A stretch of 50,015 bases of DNA from Ophiocordyceps camponoti-saundersi (nom. inval.). Taxonomy: Eukaryota; Ascomycota; Sordariomycetes; Hypocreales; Ophiocordycipitaceae. A model generated the notes under the pieces. The model was not told the DNA's origin. It worked only from the letters and a program-made list of their open reading frames with translations, and did not search any database. The DNA lies in contig PDHQ01000086.1 of NCBI GenBank assembly GCA_003339415.1, forward strand, positions 1-50,015, in the 5' to 3' direction. Positions 1-7,864 of the stretch are shown piece by piece (within the stretch, counting starts at the first letter, position 1; every line of letters starts with the position of its first letter). Both the position numbers and the translations under genes were made by a program.

Positions 1-44
1 GGTGTTATTGTGAGGAGTATTTTTTTTTTTTTTTTTTTTGTGGT

Positions 45-97
<53 letters not shown>
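1..97. repeat. Contig-end poly-T / GTGGTG / poly-G block
   Basis: A run of about 19 T (21-39) is followed by GTGGTG and about 53 consecutive G (45-97). The same order, poly-T then GTGGTG then poly-G, appears on the minus strand at the far end of the window. This looks like a homopolymer artefact at a contig end, not a biological terminal repeat. ORFs running through it encode only poly-Gly or poly-Pro. Confidence 0.8.
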
Positions 98-99
<2 letters not shown>

Positions 100-1602
100 G
101 AGAGGTTTGCGCGGGGCGCCTTTTATATATGGACAAGTTAAAACTAGTAGCGGCAGAGGCGGAAAAGGGGGGGGGGGGAAGAAGGAAGAGAGACAAGGGC
201 AAAGCAAAGGGAATGGGCAAAAAAAAAACACACACACACACACACACACACATGCGCGGGACCCGGTGAGGATGCAACCGGGGTTTCGCCCTGGCTGCTG
301 GACTGTCTGGCCCGTTGGTCCTTTGTTGTTATTCATTTTTGTCATCAAGAATCGTGTGAGAGAGCGTGTCTTTGAAAGATGTATTTTTGGAATTGCGAAA
401 TTTTGAGGAGGGGAAAAAAAAAATGAGATTAGAGATTCATGGGGGGGGGGGAAGTAAAACTTCTTTGGCGGGGGGGATTTTGATGACGATTGGCGTTGAT
501 GATGATGATGGTGTACAACATACATGTGTGAATTTGTTAATGACATCAACTTTTACCCTTCGTCATCGATCTCCGATTAGCAGTGGAAGAGTGAGAGAGA
601 AAGAGAGAGAGAGAAATAAAAAGACGCTTGGTAGCTAGCTAGCTTTCCTTGAGGGACCGAAGGGCACGGACTCATGTCTGTCTCTATGTATGCGCGATGC
701 ATGTATGCGATTTCATATGTATGTATCCCTCGGGGCTCCCGGCCGCGGCAATTGTTGTTTACACACACACACACTCTCTCTCTTTCTGCCTATCTCTTTC
801 CTTCTTCTCGACGGCAGGTTTGGCGTTTGAGACATGGATCCCAGGATCAGCCCCATGTCCAGATCTCTTCCTCCCATGGCTGGCTGAGAAAACAAATTTC
901 TTCAGCTACAGAGTACAGACGATACTTGATCAGAGAACCGGACCGGAACGCACTTTTTTCCCTGCTAATTCTCCTTTTCTTTTTCGTTTCTTTAGCCTAC
1001 CGGTTCGATGTTGAACGAAAAAGCCGTTGAGGCCGTCCGCGTTAATCCCCATTCTAATGCTATTCGCAACTACCCGTACCTAACTGCAACTACTAGTACT
1101 AAACTGCGAACAATTTGTGTACCACGGGTTAAATCACTAGCCACACGCCCCCCTCCCCTCCCCCCCGGTCTTCCCCGTCCGCACGACCCCGCTTCGGACT
1201 TGGCCGCCTCGCCGTCGGCGCTTGCGTCCGGACGCATGGGTGCGGCGGCTGTGTGAGATGTAGATTGGCCGCGGCGGCGGCGGCAGCGGCTGCTGCTGGC
1301 GCGCCGCTGAAGACGGCATTTGAATGTACATACATATGTGTGTAGCCCGTAGGAGCCTCGCAGACGCTGTTGTGACCACGTACAACATGCTAGGCACATG
1401 TGTAGACATAATATAGGTAGTCCGTCTATTGCATTGCCGAAGCGCTTTCAAGCGAGGCCCAAAAATAAATTCAAGGATCCCATCCAATTGGCTTGCCCAC
1501 GCATGAAAAGAAAGACAGCCGTCTCATGTCCTGGGTCAGGCCCGACTTCAGCGACAAAAAAAAGCGGATCAACGATATTTACATATCATCACGGTTGTAA
1601 AT
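98..1602. other. Gene-free, microsatellite-rich stretch
   Basis: No convincing gene is visible. It holds a (CA)n tract near 228-252, poly-G runs near 168-178 and 441-450, GAT repeats near 498-510, GA-rich and CT-rich stretches near 590-615 and 770-800, and a GC-rich GCG/GCC-repeat segment near 1268-1300. Open frames here are low-complexity and have no recognisable domain or splice structure. Confidence 0.5.
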
Positions 1603-1686
1603 GCCATATCGAGGAATCGAACCTCGAACGTCAGTGTTCTATTGCGGGAACCACAAACTGATATGTTGCCTTTACACCAATATGGC
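1603..1686 (-). tRNA. tRNA-His (GTG) with a 14-nt intron
   Basis: The minus strand folds into a complete cloverleaf. The acceptor stem is a perfect 7 bp (GCCATAT with ATATGGC). The D stem is GTGT/ACAT with an AAAGGCA loop, the anticodon stem is TCAGT/ACTGA, the variable loop has 4 nt, and the T arm is CGAGG-TTCGATT-CCTCG, a good B box. The anticodon loop reads TTGTGG and continues after about 14 extra bases (1637-1650) with the final C, so the anticodon is GTG (histidine) with an intron after position 37, the normal place. CCA is not encoded. A run of eight T on the transcribed strand lies about 40 nt past the 3' end (1556-1563) and could stop RNA polymerase III. Confidence 0.82.
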
Positions 1687-2169
1687 TTGCATCTGCAAAG
1701 TTTTGCCGTTCTTAATAGCGTCTATGACCGGGTGAGGCTCTTCCTTCTGACCTGCCCGCACGCCTTGCTTAGTGGCTGGTTAGTGGATACGAGCCTTACT
1801 ACGCCGAACATGTGCGGGGTCACTCAGAGAGGGTCAAGGGCCCGATGTGAGCCAGTCACATGACCTACTAGAAGTTGGTAGTAGTTCTGTCTGTGGCGCT
1901 CCTCCAACATTCGAACTACACGTGTAGGTGTGTACAAGAGAGGCAACTGGTCATATGAGAACTTGCCCCGATGGCTTCCTTTCTCCGGCAACTCCTACTC
2001 TGACGGCATGTCTCGGGGTCCACAGCTCTCTTGAGCCTGTCTTCTCCTCCCTTCTTCAGTCCCCTTCGCCTTACGCTCATGTTCAGATCTTACCCTCGCC
2101 TTTGACTACAACCACTATCAACATACCACACACGCCAACATCACCACGTTCGCGAAGCCCATCGTGGCC
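1687..2169. other. Intergenic, probable promoter of the orphan gene
   Basis: No gene is seen. The last 170 bases before the start at 2170 are pyrimidine-rich, with clusters of CTTC, CCTT and ACCA, as is usual for fungal 5' leaders. Confidence 0.4.
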
Positions 2170-2991
2170 ATGGAGAACGAGAAAAACACTCCGACGGTGC
2201 CGGATGACCAATTAGCCAGGCAAAGCACGCCTGATGATAACGGTCGAGATTTGCTCCCGAATTCTCTTCCACCGGCTCGGCGTGACAGCAATCCCGATCG
2301 ATACATCTCACCCGTAGAAACTGAACTCCAAACGAGGATGCCTGCCAGCGAACAAGCCGAGCAAGGCACGTCTCACGCCCATGATCGAATTTTACCCCTG
2401 CCTTTAGCTTTGAGCGACAGCTATCAACATACGGAAATTCTGGCACGGCCTGAGGGCCGGCATAGGAATAGCTACTTCTTCAACATCGTACCTTGCAACA
2501 CATGCGCTTGGCGCATGTCGTCCATCTGCGAATCCAATTACACGAACTGCTGCTAGAAGCAGAAGGGTCATCAACATGCATTCACAGCATGTTATAACTG
2601 CGCGTCCGAGGCCCGCCATTGTTTCCAATTCCCAGTAAGCTGCCACCTCACCGATCGGCCAGCGTCGAGCAATTTAACGTGTCTGTGTATGTGCCAGGGA
2701 CAAAATGACTTCACTCTCGTTGCAGCGACTCTGCAGCAATTTTGCTATTTGGAGGATCTACCCCACCTGTGGATGACCAGGAATCCATATGTAAGACGGA
2801 GCGCCGATGACTTGACACGAAACTCGGCTAATAGGTTGGTTTATACAACATCATAGTACATAATACTGTGTTCCCTCTTGCAGGAGGCCTACAGGAGGGT
2901 AGAGAAGGGTTGGCGGACAGGAAGATCCTATCGCGAGTCTGACTTGTTCATACCACATTTTGTGGTGGTCAGAGACTTCGACGGCTCTTAG
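2170..2991 (+). pseudogene. Cys-rich orphan protein gene with one in-frame TAG
   Basis: Not a family I can name. From ATG 2170 the frame stays open for 207 codons to a splice donor (GTAAGA, 2791), except for one TAG at 2554-2556. The intron 2791-2883 ends in CTTGCAG, and the second exon (2884-2991) continues in phase 0 to a TAG stop, giving about 242 codons in all. Cysteine pairs lie on both sides of the stop: CNTC before it, CYNC and CLCMC after it, resembling cysteine-rich modules in some hypothetical hypocrealean proteins. Either the gene is broken by one nonsense mutation (CAG to TAG is a C-to-T change), or the TAG is a sequencing error, or it ends a 69-nt phase-0 intron (2488-2556, GTACCT...CTAG) that has no good branch point and would remove the first cysteine pair. 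The flanking splice sites and long open frame argue that it was coding until recently. Confidence 0.5.
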
Positions 2992-3545
2992 TCGGTCATC
3001 TCTGTCATCTTTGACTTCGTGTTAGCATTCCGCTCTTTACATCCATACAGTATACACATGTAAGTGATTGCGATGAATCTTCAAGCTTATGTTCTGTGCT
3101 GCTTTCCGTCGAGAAAGTCTTTCAGATTCGTTGCGAGCATCATACATAAGACAGACAAGCCCATGCTTACATGCAGTACAATTACACACATACACACAGG
3201 ATCAACACGCCCTCTATAGCCCTTCAGGAGGGCGAATATATGTATGTATGTCTGTATGAACGTACATAAGATCCTTACAGGTCTATACATACATATATGG
3301 CAGGATTCTATCGTCGAACCTGCCACCGATCGGCTTACAGCTGTCGGAGGAGGGGAAGGAAAAGGGTAAGCAGGCCGGTATCCGTTTGTCATCGTTCGAC
3401 GAGAAGCTCAAAGTTCTTAAATCTTTTATCCCGACTTGACTACCCAACGGTACCAGGCTCGTATCCCACTCGCCTTATAACATCCAACCACCTGGATTCC
3501 GTACCCTACCTCCCTTGATCAAACCAGCTCCAAACAGCGTCCAAC
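2992..3545. other. Intergenic with GTAT microsatellite
   Basis: No gene is visible. It has short TACATA/TATGTA repeats near 3180-3300 and probably contains the promoter of the small gene starting at 3546. Confidence 0.4.
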
Positions 3546-3982
3546 ATGAAACTCTCTACCGCCCTTGTACCGTTCTTCGTCGGGCTGGCAAGACTCGCCA
3601 AAATTCCGGCTCCCTACCACGATGGCGTGACTGTATGCGGACTTCGAGGAGCAGTTTGTCATGTGCTCTCTCCACCTTGCGTATGTCTACCTCTACCTAC
3701 CTATTCACACATATCCGTACATACCTAGGTACATACGTACATGCATACATACATACATACATACCTATGTACAAGCATTTGCTACATGATGAAATTATCT
3801 CGGGTCTGCATTGGTACTGACAACTTGGAAACAGTGCAGTGGACGTTGCAATGGCTACGGCATCTCTGTGAGTTGAAGCCCCCCTTTTTGCCCCCGCCTC
3901 TCCCAAATGCCGGGCACTGGGAACGCCGCTGACCCCAGTTCCGATTCGGGTTCAGGGAGTTTTACTGGGCATCTGTTCCTGA
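3546..3982 (+). CDS. Small secreted cysteine-rich peptide, knottin-like
   Basis: Three exons are proposed: 3546-3680, 3835-3867 and 3956-3982, giving 64 residues. Intron 1 has a GTATGT donor, a TACTGAC branch point and an AAACAG acceptor. Intron 2 has GTGAGT, CTGACC and TTCAG. All junctions are phase 0. The N-terminus is a short hydrophobic signal-peptide-like segment of about 20 residues. The predicted mature part has six cysteines spaced C-x6-C-x6-CC-x3-C-x11-C, the C-C-CC-C-C order of inhibitor-cystine-knot peptides. The sixth cysteine exists only if the second of two acceptors (ending 3955, not 3938) is used. Peptides of this fold include antimicrobials, enzyme inhibitors and toxins, so the activity here is unknown. 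Intron 1 contains a TACATA microsatellite, which is why the gene is easy to miss. Confidence 0.55.
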
Positions 3983-4170
3983 GGGTTGGATAGGTTATAT
4001 TTAGATACACATATAGCCTATAGTTGTCTGATTATACATGTACATACGGATGATGGGATGTTGGATTATGGTTGCACCCCTGTGTCGTATTCGTGTCCGT
4101 CCAACACCTACCACTACCACCAGTCGTTAGTCATTACCTACCACTCCTCCTGAACCTCCCGTCTTCACGC

Positions 4171-4239
<69 letters not shown>

Positions 4240-4422
4240 TCTCCCCCCCCCCCCCCCCCCCCCCCTCTCTTCTGTTCTCTATCTCTTCTGCGGGTTATTA
4301 ATCACTCATTGAAACCATCAAAAAGAGGCTTTCGCACCGCAGCTCTTCCACAGTGCTTCTGTCGTGCTTCTTCTTGGGTCTTATCCTTATGTGGCTTCGC
4401 CGTCGCCCCGGCCTAGTCTGGC
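3983..4422. other. 5' leader of the GT90 gene with poly-C tract
   Basis: No separate gene. It contains the long poly-C tract listed next. A 114-codon open frame here (4072-4416) is mostly poly-proline read from that tract and is not believed to be real. Confidence 0.5.
4172..4265. repeat. Poly-C tract (about 66 C, TCTCT, about 23 C)
   Basis: Two C homopolymers separated by TCTCT lie about 160 bp upstream of the GT90 start codon. The length is far outside normal fungal homopolymers and resembles the poly-G tracts at the contig ends and next to the N gap. Confidence 0.85.
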
Positions 4423-6330
4423 ATGCCGTTCTTCCACCACTGCCTCTACCCGTCAAAACGGAGAGGGTGGAAATGGCTGTTCCTCTTGCTGGCCTTCTTC
4501 GTGCTTCTGCTGTGGGCGCTGGCTCATAATCTGCCGCCGGTGCAGATAAAGGTGACGACGTGGCAGAAGCCCACCCCCGTTGCCTCTGCCGCCGACCGGC
4601 ATCCCATCGACGACCTGATCCGCGATGCGAATTCACGCCTCGCCGCCGTTCTGCGGAAGCGTTCGACCTCCCTAGGTCAGGCTACGGACCGGTACCTCGA
4701 GCGTCGCGGAAGAAGGCCGCCGCCTGGTTTCGAAGATTGGTATGAGGCCGCCGTGCAGAAAAAGTCTGTTATCGTGGAAGACTTCTTCGACCGCATCTAT
4801 CACGACGTCGCGCCACTATGGGCACTTGAGCCGCGGCATCTGCGGCGCCTGGCGCGCTCGCAGGAGAGCGTCGTGCGTGTCAGGGGAGGAAAGGTGGTGG
4901 CCGATGCGCGCGCTGCCGAGGGTTCGCATCGATATCAGCAGTGGGAGGCGCTCGTCGCCGAGATCGCAGCCCATCTGCCTGACCTCGACATGCCCGTCAA
5001 CACCATGGATGAGTCGAGAGTGCTTGTGCCTTGGGAAAAGATTGACGAATACGTGTCGGAGGAGAGGAGGCGGAGACGCATCGTCGACGCAGGCGAAGCC
5101 GTTGGCTTCTATAGTCATCATGAAGACGGCGAGGACGACACGACAGAGACGCAATGGATCAAGGATCAAGTCACCAACTATTGGGACCACTACGCCGTGA
5201 CGTGCCCTCCAGCCAGCCCGGCCCGGAACGTCTCGTCACCTCGGCCCCTTAGCTCGCCCATCGAATACCCGTCGCGGCCGGCGGCTGCTTACATGCACCG
5301 CGGCTTCGTGCACAACTTCACCGCCTCGCAGGACGCCTGTCTGCAGCCGCACCTCAACGGCATGCACGGCACCTTTATCGAGAGCATCAGCATGTCGACA
5401 ACTCATGAATTGGTGCCTCTTTTCGGCGAGTCCAAGCTGCCGGGAAACAACGAGCTTCTCATTCCCGCGGCCGTGTATCTCGACGACGGCCGGCTCGAGT
5501 ACAGCGGAGGCGCGAGCCATGGTGGTCGCTGGAGCCGCAAGAAGAATGCGATGATCTGGCGTGGCGTGGCATCCGGTGCTCGCAACCGAAGAGATAACTG
5601 GCGACGCTTGCAACGGAATCGCTTCATCCAGATGCTCAACGGCACCGTCGTGGCCGCTGTCGAGGAGCAGGGGGACGACGCAAACGAGAGCTTCCGGCTC
5701 ACGGCCGACAACAGCGACGTCTACTCGGTGCAGGCTCGCGAGCACGGCCGGCTCGGCGACTGGGTCTCGTCCTGGGCCGACGGCGGCTTCGTCGAGGCCC
5801 TCTGTGAGCCTCCGGAAGACGTCGAGACGGTACCTCGGCCGACCACGGAGCAAGAAGAGCTGCAGCGGCAACGGCAGAAGTCGGAGCCGGCGACGACGCG
5901 GTTCTGCAGCTGGCTGCGGCCGTACTTTCCCGTTGCGACGAGCGTGCGGATGAAGGACATGTACGACTACAAGTTTCTACCGGACGTGGACGGCAACTCG
6001 TTCAGCGGCCGGTTCCGGGCGCTGCTGCGGTCGACGTCGATGCCGCTCAAGGCGACCATCTACGCCGAGTGGCACGACGACCGGTTGGCGCCGTGGGTGC
6101 ACTTTGTGCCTCTGGACAACAGCTTCATGGACCTGTACGCCGTCATGGACTACTTCCTCGGCCGGGACGAGGCGGCGAGTCGGATAGCGGCGGAGGGGAA
6201 GTCGTGGGCGGAGACGGTGCTGAGGCGTGACGACATGAAGCTCTATGTCTGGCGGTTGCTGTTGGAGTTTGCCAGGGTTGCGGATGAGAGGAGGGAGAGG
6301 CTTGCGTTTGTGGGAGAGGGGGAGGTGTAG
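4423..6330 (+). CDS. GT90 family (CAP10-like) glycosyltransferase
   Basis: A single-exon gene for 635 residues. The N-terminus has a short basic cytosolic stretch and one hydrophobic segment at about residues 18-36, typical of a type II Golgi membrane protein with a lumenal catalytic domain. The C-terminal half carries CAP10/GT90 signatures: GTFIES-ISMSTTHELVPLF and LPGNNELLIPA near 315-345, AMIWRG near 375-381, KFLPDVDGNSFSGRFR near 518-533, SMPLKATIYAEW near 540-551, and a PLDNSFMDL stretch after it. Relatives include the Cryptococcus capsule protein Cap10 and beta-1,2-xylosyltransferase Cxt1, and many filamentous fungi have several uncharacterised paralogues. The likely role is sugar transfer onto cell-wall or secreted glycans in the Golgi; donor and acceptor cannot be told from sequence. 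The start fits because the membrane anchor follows directly. Confidence 0.9.
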   Translation: MPFFHHCLYPSKRRGWKWLFLLLAFFVLLLWALAHNLPPVQIKVTTWQKPTPVASAADRHPIDDLIRDANSRLAAVLRKRSTSLGQATDRYLERRGRRPPPGFEDWYEAAVQKKSVIVEDFFDRIYHDVAPLWALEPRHLRRLARSQESVVRVRGGKVVADARAAEGSHRYQQWEALVAEIAAHLPDLDMPVNTMDESRVLVPWEKIDEYVSEERRRRRIVDAGEAVGFYSHHEDGEDDTTETQWIKDQVTNYWDHYAVTCPPASPARNVSSPRPLSSPIEYPSRPAAAYMHRGFVHNFTASQDACLQPHLNGMHGTFIESISMSTTHELVPLFGESKLPGNNELLIPAAVYLDDGRLEYSGGASHGGRWSRKKNAMIWRGVASGARNRRDNWRRLQRNRFIQMLNGTVVAAVEEQGDDANESFRLTADNSDVYSVQAREHGRLGDWVSSWADGGFVEALCEPPEDVETVPRPTTEQEELQRQRQKSEPATTRFCSWLRPYFPVATSVRMKDMYDYKFLPDVDGNSFSGRFRALLRSTSMPLKATIYAEWHDDRLAPWVHFVPLDNSFMDLYAVMDYFLGRDEAASRIAAEGKSWAETVLRRDDMKLYVWRLLLEFARVADERRERLAFVGEGEV

Positions 6331-6855
6331 CCTTTTTGTTCTGTTGTTTCTTGTGTCTTGTTTTGACCGTCTTGAGAGGGTTGTGGGGGGACGTTGTGTG
6401 TGTGTGTGTGTGTGTGTGTCGTGTACGGATGCATACATTAATGCTGTGAAGCAGTGTGGACATGGGTATGTAGATGCGTGCATACTGTATATTGTATCGG
6501 AATAGATACAGATTGTACATACATACCTATGTACGTACATCTTATGTGTTGTGTGACTGTAAGGAATCTGCTGAGCGAGTGCCTTGTGATTGTGATGCTC
6601 CAGTTTTGACGAGTTGATTGTTATATGGGCTTGGCATTGCTGATGGTTGTTGGAAGGCGAAGCATCAATGTTTATAGTACCATGGTCAAAGTTATAGTAA
6701 CTGGTTTACACAGTGACTTGGTTTCAAGGGCTTACGGTGGCCTATACGGTTACAACAGGCTGACATTGTGGCCGTTTCCGAGAATAGCCAGGACTCTCTC
6801 GGGGGTAATAAGTAGCCGAGAAGCCAGCAAGCAGCCTTTATTACTTTCAAGTTAC

Positions 6856-6886
<31 letters not shown>

Positions 6887-7566
6887 CAGTTTATGTATGG
6901 CGCCCTTTCCATACATTGATCCTATTCATGGTATCCGTAGAATTCTATCCCCCCTCCCGAAGAAAAATGACGAGAAGTTGAATCCACATTAATAAACTCA
7001 TCATCTATTATTCATATGTATATATGTATGTACATATGTACAGTATATAACTAGGTTTAATAAAGAAGATAATGATTAACCAGCCTCTCCAAGAAAGGTG
7101 AAGAAGAAAATCAAGAAACATAATAAGAAAAACTCTCAACACGTAACCAGGAATCATGCCATCTGACGGACCACTAACCTCCGATAAGCTCGTCCTCGTC
7201 CTCGCCCAAAAAAAAAAAGTTCAACTCACAACTCAACTCAACTCTCTCCTCAGACTCTCCCATCACAAAACTCACTCACGCCACGGCGGAAAACCGGCCT
7301 GGTCCACGCCACGACGGAAAGCCGGCTTCGTCTACCATCGCCCTCCTTGGCCGGGCAGGTAGGAAACAGGCTTACATACATATAAGTACGGCCGACAGAT
7401 TCATCATGGTAGGTTATAAGATAGGTAGCAACCGACTCAAGGCCTGTGCTACAGAATCCCACCGAATCTTGTTCTCTCCTCTCTCCTCATCGAAAGAAGA
7501 AGACGAAAAGAAGAAACATTCTTAAACAGTGACAGGTGTAACACTAACACTAACATCCCACCAAAA
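6331..7566. other. Intergenic with (GT)n and (GTAT)n microsatellites
   Basis: No gene is seen. There is a (GT)n run at about 6394-6419, a GTAT run at about 6855-6885 and TATGTA repeats near 7010-7045. The last few hundred bases are A/C-rich and probably hold the promoter of the small gene at 7567. Confidence 0.5.
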
Positions 7567-7864
7567 ATGCAAATCATCTTCCTTCTCAGTCTTCTCACCG
7601 TCTTCGCACTGGCAGACGAGGTATGTCGTATGAGTGGTATCCACGCTGTTCGCTCCACAGCGACGGGATTCAATTTTGACGTGACATCCCTTTTGCTGAC
7701 GCACAAGGAAAAAAAACCAGGAAGCTACGCCCCGCCCCAGCGTTCTCAAGCCCGGCTTTAACAGAGACCCGCTTGAAGAGTTTCGCAGCCTCTGTGAGAG
7801 GATCAAGTGCTCGCGTGAGATGGAGAAGGAGATTCTCAAGACCATGTCTCCTTACTACGCCTGA
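7567..7864 (+). CDS. Small secreted protein, 65 residues
   Basis: Two exons: 7567-7620 and 7721-7864. The donor is GTATGT directly after the GAC GAG codons and the acceptor is AACCAG; the intron is 100 nt and phase 0. The start has a good context (CAAAAATG). Residues 1-16 are strongly hydrophobic and end in ALA, a classic signal-peptide cleavage site. The short mature part of about 48 residues has two cysteines (LCER and IKCS) and a charged, probably helical C-terminal half ending in SPYYA. No family recognised. Size, signal peptide and placement in a gene-poor, repeat-rich stretch resemble fungal effector or peptide genes, but no function can be assigned. Read without splicing, the first exon runs into a meaningless frame. 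Confidence 0.65.

Noticed and set aside
649..1030. Overlapping plus-strand frames of about 120 codons near the left end
   Set aside because: Two overlapping frames of similar length, repeat-derived His/Thr and Leu/Ser runs, and no splice or domain evidence.
4072..4416. 114-codon plus-strand frame upstream of GT90
   Set aside because: Most of it is poly-proline translated from the poly-C tract; it has no domain and no splice support.
5236..5871. 211-codon minus-strand frame inside GT90
   Set aside because: A shadow frame opposite a GC-rich coding region; the plus frame carries all family motifs.
6855..6885. Regularly spaced short repeats as a CRISPR array
   Set aside because: They are simple GTAT microsatellites without spacers, in a eukaryotic genome.
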